A DNA stretch of 64,000 bases, taken from contig OZ244626.1 in NCBI GenBank assembly GCA_965218495.1, forward strand, positions 992,001 to 1,056,000, in the 5' to 3' direction. The DNA comes from G965218495 sp965218495. GTDB lineage: Bacteria; Bacteroidota; Rhodothermia; Rhodothermales; Bin80. Each line of letters opens with the position of its first letter. Within the stretch, counting starts at the first letter, position 1. The position numbers and the translations under genes are program-made. Positions 18,101-27,330 of the stretch are shown here, one piece after another. The notes below the pieces were generated by a model. It was given only the letters and a program-made list of their open reading frames with translations, was not told the DNA's origin and made no database searches.

Positions 18101-18972
18101 AGCGCACCAGCCTGGAGAAAGAGCGCGTGCGCAACCGGCAGCTGCGTAAGCTCTTTTCGAATTACCAGGCGGTACTTGGCAAGGTCCTCGCTACCGCGAA
18201 GCGAGATGAACATCGTGTGAAGCTGGGCGACGAGTTGCCTGCCGGCGTGGTTCAACTGGCCAAGGTATATGTTGCCAAGAAGCGCAAGATCCAGGTTGGC
18301 GACAAGATGGCCGGACGCCACGGCAACAAAGGCGTGGTAGCGCGCATCGTACCGACGGAAGACATGCCTTTCCTGGAAGACGGGACGCCAGTCGACATCG
18401 TGCTCAATCCACTGGGCGTTCCCTCCCGCATGAATCTGGGGCAGATCTACGAGACGCTGCTGGGATGGGCCGGCTCGGTGCTGGACATGCGCTTTGCCAC
18501 GCCGAGCTTTGAAAGCGCTAACACGTCCCAACTGTTCAACTACGTAAAGAAGGCCGGCCTACCGGCGGATGGCAGGGCGCAGCTGCTTGATGGCCGCACG
18601 GGAGAGCCCTTCGACCAGAAGACGACCGTGGGGCAGATCTACATGATGAAGCTGAGCCACCTCGTTGACGACAAGATTCACTCACGCTCGATAGGCCCGT
18701 ATAGCCTTATCACGCAGCAGCCGCTGGGCGGTAAGGCCCAGTTCGGCGGACAGCGGCTGGGTGAGATGGAAGTCTGGGCCATGTACGCCTACGGCGCGTC
18801 CAGCGTGCTGCAGGAGATGCTCACGTACAAGAGCGACGACGTACAGGGCCGATCCAAAGCGTATGAAGCGGTTGTGAAAGGCGACAACATGCCCGAGCCC
18901 GGGATACCCGAGAGCTTCAACGTGCTCGTCCGAGAGTTGCAGGGGTTGGGGCTTGAGATCCGTCTGGACTAA
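15118..18972 (+). CDS. rpoB: DNA-directed RNA polymerase subunit beta
   Basis: The 1,284-residue beta subunit of RNA polymerase. Conserved segments include the rifampicin-pocket region FMDQTNPLSELTHKRRMSALGPGG, PIETPEGPNIGLI, GEDTDPTPEEKLLRAIFG-like residues (GETDPTPEEKLLRAIFG), KVGDKMAGRHGNKGVV and the C-terminal MEVWAMYAYGA. Two acidic patches stand out, a run of six Asp near residue 110 and a shorter one near 305, both in lineage-variable regions. 42 bases after rplL; rpoC follows after 41 bases. Confidence 0.98.
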   Translation: MPTRNGQQGYNGRISFASTRSVLDFPDFLAVQLKSFSDFVQADVLSADRQNQGLQAVFNSHFPIEDSRQRYKLEFLHYSMDAPMHSMEECIAQGLTYSVPLKATLRLSAQDDDDDDDPEESVEQEVYLGIIPQMTPRGSFVINGAERVVVSQLHRSPGVFFGQSTHPNGTKLYSARVIPIRGSWIEFSTDVQNVLWVYLDRKKKLPVTTLLRGLGHSSTQEIVTIFELADRVQSNTKRNFKQGIGRALAISVIVSVKVAEHIDEDTGEILEEEFADKVLLPAGHELTAEDYLLFKECGVTELFVMRQDADDDDAQDNSTLLKTLDKDPTTNQKQALQHIYRRLRETDHDAPDEDVARRELMRMFSRIDLGEVGRHRINKRLDLNVESENRSLEAHHIIDIVTAIAKRLVALRSGEGSPDDIDHLSNRRVRTVGEQLGQQYSLGLARMARTIRERMNLRDADLLTPQDLVNERTVRSVINTYFGTSQLSQFMDQTNPLSELTHKRRMSALGPGGLTRERAGFEVRDVHYTHYGRLCPIETPEGPNIGLISSLCVHALISPFGFIETPYRRVVDSKVTNEIAYLSAEEEDHAVIAQANARIDPNGHFLDEWVRCRFRGDFPTERPNDIQYMDIAPNQIVSPSASIIPFLEHDDANRALMGSNMQRQAVPLLRAEAPIVGTGLEHRVARDSRAVIVAAGRGVVKYADSQRIIIKYRRRESDEQVAFEESIKEYPLVKFRRTNQDTCINQKPIVKVGQRVEKGMVLTDGFATDKGELALGKNVLVAFMPWRGYNFEDAIVLSERLVSHDIFTSVHIEQFELQVRDTKRGQEELTREIPNVSEEATKDLDERGIIRVGAEVKPGDIIVGKITPKGETDPTPEEKLLRAIFGDKAGDVKDASLKAPPGMNGVVIDTKLFSRRKVDPAAKKREQQELAEIEKRKEREIEVLQNTMQQKFISMVLGRISDGIWTVDGREVVPPGAEIKAMHFQDVRIHELDMQRTSLEKERVRNRQLRKLFSNYQAVLGKVLATAKRDEHRVKLGDELPAGVVQLAKVYVAKKRKIQVGDKMAGRHGNKGVVARIVPTEDMPFLEDGTPVDIVLNPLGVPSRMNLGQIYETLLGWAGSVLDMRFATPSFESANTSQLFNYVKKAGLPADGRAQLLDGRTGEPFDQKTTVGQIYMMKLSHLVDDKIHSRSIGPYSLITQQPLGGKAQFGGQRLGEMEVWAMYAYGASSVLQEMLTYKSDDVQGRSKAYEAVVKGDNMPEPGIPESFNVLVRELQGLGLEIRLD

Positions 18973-19013
18973 GCGTCACCGATTCCTACCCACACATTTA
19001 GGAGCGCTACACT

Positions 19014-22000
19014 ATGCCATACGGTTATCCACCGAAGGTAAAGAAGGATTTTGGCGGAATCACTGTCAGCTTGGCCTCTCCAGAAGCAATCCTGGAGCGA
19101 AGCCACGGAGAGGTTCAGAAGCCGGAGACGATCAACTACCGCAGCTTCAAGCCGGAAAAGGACGGACTGTTCTGCGAGAAGATCTTCGGACCCGTGAAGG
19201 ACTGGGAGTGCTACTGCAGCAAGTACAAGCGTATTCGCTACAAGGGCATCATCTGTGACCGCTGTGGCGTGGAAGTGACGCAAAAGAGTGTGCGGCGCGA
19301 GCGGATGGGGCATATCTCGCTTTCGGTGCCGGTCGTTCATATCTGGTATTTCAAGACGCTTCCAAACAAGATTAGTCATCTGCTGGGGCTGAAGTCCAAG
19401 GCGCTGGAAAAGGTCATCTACTATGAGAGCTATGTTGTTGTGCAGGCAGGGGGTGCCGAGGTGCACGGCGTTGAGCGCGGGCAACTGCTGACAGAAGACC
19501 AGTATCTGGACCTGCTATACCAGATTCGCGACGACAATAGCCGACTCAGCGACGACGACCCGGAGAAGTTTATCGCGATGATCGGCGGGGACGCCGTGGA
19601 GACCATGCTCAAGCGACTGAGCCTTGACATGCTCTCGCATGAGTTGCGATTTCAGATCAAGACGGAGTCCAGCCAGCAGCGCAAAGCCGAGGCCCTCAAG
19701 CGTCTGAAGGTCGTGGAGGCCTTTCGCGATGCGAACCGGCGCATGGAAAACAGGCCGGAGTGGATGGTGCTGCACGTCGTTCCTGTGATTCCTCCGGAGC
19801 TGCGTCCGCTGGTGCCACTGGAGGGCGGCCGCTTTGCGACAAGCGACCTCAACGACCTGTACCGGCGCGTGATCATCCGCAACAACCGACTCAAGCGCCT
19901 GATCGACATCAAGGCACCGGAGGTCATCCTTCGCAACGAAAAGCGGATGCTCCAGGAGGCGGTAGACAGCCTCTTTGACAACTCGCGCAAAGCCAATGCG
20001 GTGCGCAGCGACAATGGCCGTCCCGTGAAGAGCCTTTCGGACATGCTCAAGGGCAAGCAGGGACGGTTTCGACAAAACCTGTTGGGCAAGCGTGTCGACT
20101 ACTCGGGCCGCTCCGTGATCGTGGTAGGACCAGAGTTGGAGCTGCACCAATGCGGCCTTCCCAAAGAGATGGCGGTGGAGCTCTTCAAGCCTTTTGTCAT
20201 CCGCAAGCTAATCGAACGCGGAATCGTCAAGACGGTCAAGAGCGCAAAGAAGGTTGTTGACCGGCGAACGGCCGAAGTCTGGGATATCGTAGAAAAAGTC
20301 ATTCAGGGTCGGCCGGTGGTGCTGAACCGCGCGCCGACGTTGCACCGGCTCGGGTTCCAGGCATTTCAGCCCGTGCTCACGGAAGGCAAGGCGATTCAGC
20401 TTCATCCGCTCGTATGTACTGCATTCAATGCAGACTTTGACGGGGACCAGATGGCCGTGCACGTGCCGCTGGGGCAAGACGCATGCCTGGAGGCCATGGT
20501 GCTGATGCTCTCTAGCCACAACATTCTCAGCCCGGCCCATGGCGGACCGGTCACCGTACCCACGCAAGACATGGTGCTTGGTCTGTACTATCTGACCAAA
20601 TCGCGTAGCGGGGCAAAAGGAGAGGGCATGGTCTTTTCGAGCCCCGCGGAGGTGCGACAGGCATTTGACCTGCAGCAGGTCGCCATGCATGCGAAGATTA
20701 CCGTGCGGCTGGCGGATGGCACGAAGGTGAACACGTCCGTAGGACGCGTGCTCTTCAACGAGTTTGTGCCTCCGCAACTCGGCTTCATCAACGACGTTCT
20801 GACCAAGAAGAACCTCCGGCGTATCATCGCTAGCGTGCTCACGGCTACAAATTTCCCTGAGACGGCACGCTTCCTGGATGGCATCAAGCAGGCCGGATTC
20901 GAATTTGCAACGATGGGCGGGCTGACATTCTCTATCGCAGACATCGTGGTGCCAGACGAGAAAGAAGAGCTTCTCAATGAAGCGCATGCTTCGGTAAGCA
21001 CCGTTCTGGCAAATTACGAGCTTGGTTTCATCTTCGACGTGGAGCGTTATAACCAGGTCATAGACATCTGGACACGCACCAACAACAAGGTGGCCGAAGT
21101 CCTCTTTGAAGCGCTGGAGAAGGACAACGACGGATTCAATGCCATTTACATGATGGCCGACTCCGGTGCGCGTGGTTCGAAAGAACAGATTCGGCAGCTG
21201 GGTGGGATGCGTGGCCTGATGGCTAAGCCGCAAAAGAGCATGAAGGGTGAGGCGGGCGAAATCATCGAGAACCCGATCGTATCAAACTTCAAAGAGGGCC
21301 TTAGCGTGCTGGAGTACTTCATCTCCACCCACGGTGCCCGCAAGGGCTTGGCAGACACGGCACTCAAGACCGCCGACGCCGGCTACCTTACACGTCGCCT
21401 GGTAGATGTGGCACAGGATATGACCATCACCATGCGTGACTGTGGCACGTTGCGCGGCATCGCGATCGCTGCGCTCAAGGATCACGAAACAGTAGTGGAA
21501 CCCCTGGCAGATCGCGTTTTGGGCCGCGTGTCGTTGCACGATGTCTACGATCCCCTTACAGGCGCACGAATCGTGGAGGCCAACGAGGTCATTGACGAGA
21601 AACGGGCTACACTGATTGCCGAGACCTCTATTGAGCAAGTGGAGATCCGGTCCGTGCTGGCTTGTGAGGCACGTCGAGGCGCCTGCGCAAACTGCTATGG
21701 ACGTAACTTGGGCACAGGGCGTCTGGTGGAGCAGGGCGAGGCCGTAGGCGTTGTGGCCGCCCAGTCGATTGGCGAGCCCGGCACACAGCTGACGCTCCGC
21801 ACATTTCATGTTGGTGGCACTGCCAGCCGCATTCAGGCCGAAAGTACCATACAGAGCAAGTATGCAGGCGCCATTAGGTTTGAAAACCTTCGTACCGTGG
21901 ACTATGAAGCAGATGATGGCCCACGGACTGTGGTGCTTTCACGTCAGGGCGAGGTTAGGATCATTGACGTAGAGCACGACGGGCGGCAACTCTATTCCAC

Positions 22001-23333
22001 CATCATCCCATATGGAGCTGAGCTGCTAGTTGAAGAAGGGCTGTCGGTTGAGAAGGGGCAGGTTTTAGCGAGTTGGGACCCGTACAATAGCGTGATCCTT
22101 TCTGAAGTCAAAGGCCGGGTAGCATTCCAGGATATCCATGAGGGCAAGACATTCCGCGAAGAGTCGGATGAGCAGACGGGGTTCAAGGAAAAGGTTATCA
22201 CCGAGAGTCGCGAGCGTAGCTTGACGCCGGCCGTACGCATCTTTATCGCAGACATGACCGAGCGTGAGTATTCACTGCCGGTGCGTGCGCGTATTCAGGT
22301 TGAGGAAGGACAGGCCGTTCAGGCGGGGCAAGTACTCGCCAAAATCCCGCGACAGTCTGCCCGGACGCGCGACATCACCGGTGGGTTGCCGCGTGTGACG
22401 GAGCTCTTTGAGGCGCGCACACCCTCTGAGCCGGCCGTCGTAAGCGAGATTGATGGCGTGGTGAGCTTTGGCGCCAAGCGGCGGGGGGCTCAAGAAGTCG
22501 TGCTGACGAGTCGCGACGGCACAGAGGAGCGGATATACCTTGTTCCGCTGCAGAAGCAGCTTCTGGTAGCGGAAAATGACTTTGTGCGGGCTGGCGAGCC
22601 GCTATCGGACGGGCGAATTTCGCCGCAAGACATTTTACGCATCCGGGGACCGCGCGCGGTGCAGGAGTACTTGGTCAATGGCATCCAGGAAGTGTATCGT
22701 ATGCAAGGCGTCACGATCAACGACAAGCACATTGAAGTGATCGTTCGGCAGATGATGCAGAAGGTTAGGGTCACCGACCCGGGAGACACGTCGCTGCTGG
22801 AAGCGGAAAAGATCGCTCGTTTCTATCTGGAAGAGCTGAACGACGACCTCTACGATAAGCTGGTTGTCACCAACTCGGGAGACAGTGATTTGCCGATCCG
22901 AGGCCTCATAGATCGCCGTCGGCTGCGCGAAGTGAATTCCGACATGAAACGTCAGGACAAGCGGCCCGTGGCCACACGCGAAACCCAGCCTGCGGTGGCT
23001 GAGCCTATCCTCTTAGGCATTACACAAGCCTCGCTCGCAACCGAGTCATTCATTTCTGGTGCTTCTTTCCAAGAGACGACGAAGGTGCTGACAGAAGCGT
23101 CCATAGAAGGGCGCTTTGACCCGCTTTACGGGCTCAAGGAAAATGTTATCGTAGGCCATTTGATTCCGGCAGGGACAGGCCAGCGGCGGTTCCGCGACAT
23201 CGTTGTGGGTTCGAAGGCCGAACTGGAGGAATTGCAGGCAGCGATTGGCAGCGACGTGGATTTTCCGACGCCCTTTGGCCTGCCGCGTCCGACTTCCGGT
23301 GACGGCGCGCTGCGACAGGTCAGGTCAGTTTAG
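19014..23333 (+). CDS. rpoC: DNA-directed RNA polymerase subunit beta'
   Basis: The 1,439-residue beta' subunit. It has the N-terminal zinc-binding region (CYCSKYKRIRYKGIICDRCG), the active-site loop NADFDGDQMAVH with three Asp for magnesium, the trigger-loop region (MADSGARGSKEQIRQLGGMRG), and the second zinc-binding cluster (CEARRGACANCYG). The C-terminal part keeps DFPTPFGLPRPT. No frame break was found. It closes the rpl-rpo block; a 129-base gap with no obvious terminator separates it from a convergent gene. Confidence 0.98.
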   Translation: MPYGYPPKVKKDFGGITVSLASPEAILERSHGEVQKPETINYRSFKPEKDGLFCEKIFGPVKDWECYCSKYKRIRYKGIICDRCGVEVTQKSVRRERMGHISLSVPVVHIWYFKTLPNKISHLLGLKSKALEKVIYYESYVVVQAGGAEVHGVERGQLLTEDQYLDLLYQIRDDNSRLSDDDPEKFIAMIGGDAVETMLKRLSLDMLSHELRFQIKTESSQQRKAEALKRLKVVEAFRDANRRMENRPEWMVLHVVPVIPPELRPLVPLEGGRFATSDLNDLYRRVIIRNNRLKRLIDIKAPEVILRNEKRMLQEAVDSLFDNSRKANAVRSDNGRPVKSLSDMLKGKQGRFRQNLLGKRVDYSGRSVIVVGPELELHQCGLPKEMAVELFKPFVIRKLIERGIVKTVKSAKKVVDRRTAEVWDIVEKVIQGRPVVLNRAPTLHRLGFQAFQPVLTEGKAIQLHPLVCTAFNADFDGDQMAVHVPLGQDACLEAMVLMLSSHNILSPAHGGPVTVPTQDMVLGLYYLTKSRSGAKGEGMVFSSPAEVRQAFDLQQVAMHAKITVRLADGTKVNTSVGRVLFNEFVPPQLGFINDVLTKKNLRRIIASVLTATNFPETARFLDGIKQAGFEFATMGGLTFSIADIVVPDEKEELLNEAHASVSTVLANYELGFIFDVERYNQVIDIWTRTNNKVAEVLFEALEKDNDGFNAIYMMADSGARGSKEQIRQLGGMRGLMAKPQKSMKGEAGEIIENPIVSNFKEGLSVLEYFISTHGARKGLADTALKTADAGYLTRRLVDVAQDMTITMRDCGTLRGIAIAALKDHETVVEPLADRVLGRVSLHDVYDPLTGARIVEANEVIDEKRATLIAETSIEQVEIRSVLACEARRGACANCYGRNLGTGRLVEQGEAVGVVAAQSIGEPGTQLTLRTFHVGGTASRIQAESTIQSKYAGAIRFENLRTVDYEADDGPRTVVLSRQGEVRIIDVEHDGRQLYSTIIPYGAELLVEEGLSVEKGQVLASWDPYNSVILSEVKGRVAFQDIHEGKTFREESDEQTGFKEKVITESRERSLTPAVRIFIADMTEREYSLPVRARIQVEEGQAVQAGQVLAKIPRQSARTRDITGGLPRVTELFEARTPSEPAVVSEIDGVVSFGAKRRGAQEVVLTSRDGTEERIYLVPLQKQLLVAENDFVRAGEPLSDGRISPQDILRIRGPRAVQEYLVNGIQEVYRMQGVTINDKHIEVIVRQMMQKVRVTDPGDTSLLEAEKIARFYLEELNDDLYDKLVVTNSGDSDLPIRGLIDRRRLREVNSDMKRQDKRPVATRETQPAVAEPILLGITQASLATESFISGASFQETTKVLTEASIEGRFDPLYGLKENVIVGHLIPAGTGQRRFRDIVVGSKAELEELQAAIGSDVDFPTPFGLPRPTSGDGALRQVRSV

Positions 23334-23462
23334 CAGGAACCGCACGGCGATTGTTGCACGAAAGGATTGGACCGCGCCGCAGCGCAGGTATTCTTGTTTT
23401 CCGCTGGCGCTGGACGTGGTGGGGACTCTGTCCATGTGGGAGCATCGACACCGTTAGCTGCG

Positions 23463-25769
23463 CTAATTCAGGTCTTCAAACGTCTCGTTGATGATCGGAT
23501 AGGCCCGCCAATCCTTGTAGTCAAAGTGCCACCACTCGGCCTCGTATACAGTAAAACCGGCCTCCTCCATGGCGTCGCGCAGCAGCTCACGGTGATAGCG
23601 GCTGAGCGCCGTGCCGCCAGGGTAATCGGGGTAGGCACGTGCGGTGAACTCATCATAGCCGCTCGGCATCTCCACGATACTGCCCGACGCGAGGTCGTAG
23701 AGGCCTAAATCAACAGCGCATCCACGATTGTGGCGTGAGCCGCGGCTCGGATCTGCAACAAAGAGACGCAGCGAGTCCGGCGTCGCATCCCAGAACATCT
23801 TCGTCACGCGCCAGGGGCGGTATCCATCATAGACCACTAGTCCATAGCCTTGTGACGCAAGGAACTGGTTGGCACTCACCAGGGCCTCGGCAGCTGGCCG
23901 CTGGAGGAACGCCTGCGGCGTCTGGTAGAATGGTGTGCCCAAAAAGTTATCGCTGGTCGCATAGCGAATGTCGAGCTGTATGGTGGAATCAAGCGAAGGG
24001 ATGCTTACCAAGTCAGACGCTTTGAATCTACGTTCCTCCGCCGGCGGTTGCGCGGCAGCTGCGGCCCGGCGCAGCGCATCATTGGACTCTTGGGGAACGA
24101 TCCTGAACGGGACACCCCCACCCGTCCCGGCGTCCCGTCGTTTGAATGGCACACCGACAAGGTTAGCTTCGGTGACCTGGCCAGTAGAATCGCGGAGAAA
24201 TGTAAGTGTTTCGTGCATGTACAGGCCCACGTCAGGGAACTGGTATACATCTTGCGACACGGCTTCCAGCGGGTACCGAAAAAACCACTCGATGAGTGCA
24301 TGAAGCGTTCCTCCGTCTTCATAGACAAATAGGACATTGTGATCCCAGCCATACTCGCCGATGAGGTCTCTAAGCTCCCCCGGGGCCTTTGGCGGTTTGG
24401 GCACGGGCTGCCGCACAAATCGTCTTGCTTCTGTTTCGAGTGCGTCCGCGTGCGGCACAAGCTGGATTCCGCCAATACCCAGGCGTCCGTCGTTGATGAG
24501 CCGGTCATCCAGCATGCGGACATTGTAGCGCTCTACGCCAAAGTCCATCAACAGCTTACCGTTACGCTCAATGAGCGTAAGTCTGGTATCGTCGCTCACG
24601 TAGGTGCCGTCAAGTGAGCGCGCCGTAAGGGAGTCTACCGGTGTGGTGCGAGGTATGTCGGGCAGCGGGGCACCGTCCGTGCTGGCCAGGAGAAGCGACA
24701 GCGCGTAGCGTGCAATGCGGTCGACTACCGGGTTCGACGCGTCAACATTCGATACTATGACGACGCCCAAGTCCCGCTCAGGCAACGCCCAGACGCGCGT
24801 GGCATAGCCGTACATGACGCCGGCATGGCCTACACTCATGTAGTCGTCGTGCCGCGAGACGTAGAATCCAAGCCCGAAGCCATGGGCTGTGCCTTCCGGG
24901 GCAAGCTGCGGCGTCCACATCTCGTGAAGCGAAGCGGCTGAAAGGACGTCTGGCCTCTCGTCTCTACCAATGGCAAAAAGCGCGCGAACAAAGTGCCCGA
25001 GGTCGTCTGTCGTTGTATAGAGGTTTGCCGCAGGACCGATACCAAGCTCGAACACGGGTGCATCTTTAAGGGTACTGGTGTCGTAGCGCCACATATAGCC
25101 TGCGCCCAGGTGCTCGCGAAGGTCGGCACGAGAAAAAAAACTCGTGCTCGTCATGCCTAACTTATCGATGAGGGCGGACTGCACGTGCTCCTCAAAGCGC
25201 GTACCGGAGACCTGTTCAACGACGTATCCCGCTACGCTGACGGCAGCATTGGAATACTTGGTGGAGGTTTCCGGGGCCAGGACGAGACTTGTCTGGTTCA
25301 GGCTCCGCACCGTGGCCTCCAGGCCCGGCTCAGTGTCATCGAAGTAGTTTCCGACGGGCGGCTCGCGGACAAGTCCGGACTGGTGTGTAATCAGTTGCCG
25401 AAGCGTGATGGGCTTCTCGAACGGATTATGCGGGTGAAAGTCCGACGCATAGTCAGTGATGGGCGCATCCAAATCCAGCGTTCCTTGTTCTACGAGCTGC
25501 ATGACTGCCATAGCGGTAAACAGCTTAGACACCGAGGCGACGCGATAGACGGTTTCGCTGGATACCCCCGCGTCTTCGGACCCAAAACCCTTACTCCACA
25601 TGAAGTCTGTGCCTTCTACAATGGTGATGGAGATGCCGGGAATACCCTTTTGGGCCATCTCATGGCGCACAAAGTCGTCGAGCTTGGCTTGCCACTCCGG
25701 CGGTGGGCTTGTGCACGCGGTGGCCCAGGTCAGTAGGCTGACAGCGATGATCAGACGGTTTCTCAACAT
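23463..25769 (-). CDS. Lipoprotein fusing a beta-lactamase-like serine hydrolase to a VanX-type D-Ala-D-Ala dipeptidase
   Basis: A 768-residue two-enzyme fusion. The chosen start gives a lipoprotein signal ending LTWATAC with Cys19 as the lipid anchor; an ATG nine codons upstream also fits. Residues about 25-370 form a class C beta-lactamase/penicillin-binding fold with SxxK (S79-V-S-K82) and Y172-S-N174. A middle region of about 200 residues resembles the C-terminal beta domain of such hydrolases. Residues about 580-768 form an M15D dipeptidase with all expected ligands: the SxHxxGxAxD motif (H680, D687) and ExxH (E745, H748). Both halves act on D-Ala-containing peptidoglycan pieces, so a cell-envelope turnover role is likely; VanX-like resistance is possible but there are no vanH/vanA genes nearby. 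Confidence 0.85.
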   Translation of the reverse strand: MLRNRLIIAVSLLTWATACTSPPPEWQAKLDDFVRHEMAQKGIPGISITIVEGTDFMWSKGFGSEDAGVSSETVYRVASVSKLFTAMAVMQLVEQGTLDLDAPITDYASDFHPHNPFEKPITLRQLITHQSGLVREPPVGNYFDDTEPGLEATVRSLNQTSLVLAPETSTKYSNAAVSVAGYVVEQVSGTRFEEHVQSALIDKLGMTSTSFFSRADLREHLGAGYMWRYDTSTLKDAPVFELGIGPAANLYTTTDDLGHFVRALFAIGRDERPDVLSAASLHEMWTPQLAPEGTAHGFGLGFYVSRHDDYMSVGHAGVMYGYATRVWALPERDLGVVIVSNVDASNPVVDRIARYALSLLLASTDGAPLPDIPRTTPVDSLTARSLDGTYVSDDTRLTLIERNGKLLMDFGVERYNVRMLDDRLINDGRLGIGGIQLVPHADALETEARRFVRQPVPKPPKAPGELRDLIGEYGWDHNVLFVYEDGGTLHALIEWFFRYPLEAVSQDVYQFPDVGLYMHETLTFLRDSTGQVTEANLVGVPFKRRDAGTGGGVPFRIVPQESNDALRRAAAAAQPPAEERRFKASDLVSIPSLDSTIQLDIRYATSDNFLGTPFYQTPQAFLQRPAAEALVSANQFLASQGYGLVVYDGYRPWRVTKMFWDATPDSLRLFVADPSRGSRHNRGCAVDLGLYDLASGSIVEMPSGYDEFTARAYPDYPGGTALSRYHRELLRDAMEEAGFTVYEAEWWHFDYKDWRAYPIINETFEDLN

Positions 25770-25841
25770 GCTAGGTAGGCGATTTGGCGCGTGCACGATT
25801 GCTAATCAGCACTTGGCTGGCAGGTTTTAGAATATACGACC

Positions 25842-26666
25842 ATGGCAGCGCATCTCGAATGTATTCATATCTATCCGATAAAAGGACTGCGGAGGGTAGC
25901 GCTCCAGGAGGCGCAGGTAGAGCCGCAAGGACTCGCCCATGACCGTCGCTGGATGCTTGTTGGCCGGAGTGGCACTTGCCTTTCTCAGCGTCAGGTGGCA
26001 AGCCTCGCGTTGCTGCGTGCGGCAGTTACGCCTGATGGGCTCCGTGTCAGCGCGCGGGGAGCGCCGGACCTGGTGGTAGCGCGCCCGCGAGTGGATGCGC
26101 CCCGACTCAACGTCACCATCTGGGGCGACGCCTTAGAGGCTGCGTGTGCGACCCCTGAGGCGGACCGGTGGTTCACCACCACTACGGGGCAGTCGTGCAG
26201 GCTCGTGTTCATGGATGACGCGGTTACGAGACGCGTCAATGCCGCGTACGATCCAGGTGGTGCCGTAGTGAGCTTTGCGGATTCCTACCCGCTGCTGCTG
26301 ACTTCCGTCCAGTCGCTGGCGGACCTGAATGCTCGCATGGTGCGGCCGCTACCTATGAGCCGATTCAGGCCCAACGTCGTAGTGAATGGCTTTGCGCCAT
26401 TTGCTGAAGATGGCTGGCGCGAGATACAGATTGGGAGCGTGCGCTTTCGCGTGGTCAAGCCGTGTCCGCGCTGTGTGGTAACGACGATTGACCAGGAATC
26501 CACTAAGACCGGCACTGAGCCGCTTCGAACGTTGAGTACCTTCCGCCACCGGGGCGGCAAGGTGTACTTTGGCGAAAACCTCATCCCACAGGGACCAGGC
26601 ACCATCAGGGTGGGCGACCCCGTTGCCGTAGTGGCCTATCGAACGCCGGCGCAGCGCACCTTTTAG
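25842..26666 (+). CDS. MOSC domain protein (YcbX-like)
   Basis: A 274-residue protein with an N-terminal MOSC beta-barrel domain (HIYPIKGLRRVALQEAQV, GLAHDRRWMLV) and the C-terminal MOSC domain (FRPNVVVNGFAPFAEDGW, VKPCPRCVVTTID). The cysteine in PCPRC is the usual candidate for binding sulfur or molybdenum cofactor. YcbX and mitochondrial mARC relatives reduce N-hydroxylated compounds with molybdopterin; this one lacks a C-terminal ferredoxin domain. It is divergent from the lactamase-dipeptidase gene. msrP, another molybdenum enzyme, lies 1.1 kb downstream. Confidence 0.87.
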   Translation: MAAHLECIHIYPIKGLRRVALQEAQVEPQGLAHDRRWMLVGRSGTCLSQRQVASLALLRAAVTPDGLRVSARGAPDLVVARPRVDAPRLNVTIWGDALEAACATPEADRWFTTTTGQSCRLVFMDDAVTRRVNAAYDPGGAVVSFADSYPLLLTSVQSLADLNARMVRPLPMSRFRPNVVVNGFAPFAEDGWREIQIGSVRFRVVKPCPRCVVTTIDQESTKTGTEPLRTLSTFRHRGGKVYFGENLIPQGPGTIRVGDPVAVVAYRTPAQRTF

Positions 26667-26820
26667 TTATGGCACCCGGTTTCGCGTGTATACCCTTATG
26701 TCCGCTATGCAAAAGACAACCAACCCACCTATTCTACGCTTTCCCTGTCGTTCTTTTTGACATAGTAGAACCGCTTCACGCCCGAGGCCACCAAGGGTTG
26801 ACGCAGTACATGCCACTTCG

Positions 26821-27321
26821 ATGAAGCCGCACGTACTAGTTCTCAACCAGGACTTTAGCGCCCTGACGGTGTGCACAGTAAGGCGCGCCATCGTGCTGGT
26901 CCACCTGCACAAGGCCGATATGGTGGAATCCATACCCGACCGGGCAATGCGCTCACCGAGCGTCAATTTCCCATGGCCGAGCATCGTGCGCCTGCGATTC
27001 TACGTGCGGGTACCTTATCGCCGGATCATGCTCTCCCGCAGGAACATCTTGCGGCGGGACGGCCTTCGCTGCCAATATTGCTCGGGGCGCGAGCAGCTCA
27101 CGGTGGATCACGTCATGCCCAAGTCGCGTGGCGGCAGGCACATCTGGACAAACCTCGTGGCTGCCTGCACCCGGTGCAACAATAAGAAAGGAAGTCGTAC
27201 TCCGGAAGAGGCGGGCATGTCGCTGCGGCGTAGCCCATTCAGGCCAAGCCATGTGATGTTCATCCGTGACTACGTGGGCACGGTAGATGACAAATGGAAA
27301 CCCTATCTCTTTCTGAATTGA
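26821..27321 (+). CDS. HNH endonuclease family protein
   Basis: A 166-residue protein with the HNH signature in its second half: a CQYCSGREQLTVDHVMPKSRGG stretch, then NLVAACTRCNNKKGSRTP. Two CxxC pairs bind the structural zinc. The N-terminus VLVLNQDFSALTVCTVRRAIVLV is typical of a widespread Bacteroidota HNH family of unknown biological role. There is no toxin, restriction or phage neighbour here. A 154-base gap precedes it. Confidence 0.88.
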   Translation: MKPHVLVLNQDFSALTVCTVRRAIVLVHLHKADMVESIPDRAMRSPSVNFPWPSIVRLRFYVRVPYRRIMLSRRNILRRDGLRCQYCSGREQLTVDHVMPKSRGGRHIWTNLVAACTRCNNKKGSRTPEEAGMSLRRSPFRPSHVMFIRDYVGTVDDKWKPYLFLN

Positions 27322-27330
27322 CGCCGACCT

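Noticed and set aside
20208..21233. Minus-strand frame of 341 codons within rpoC
   Set aside because: It lies inside an unbroken, motif-rich rpoC and shows no recognisable protein features.
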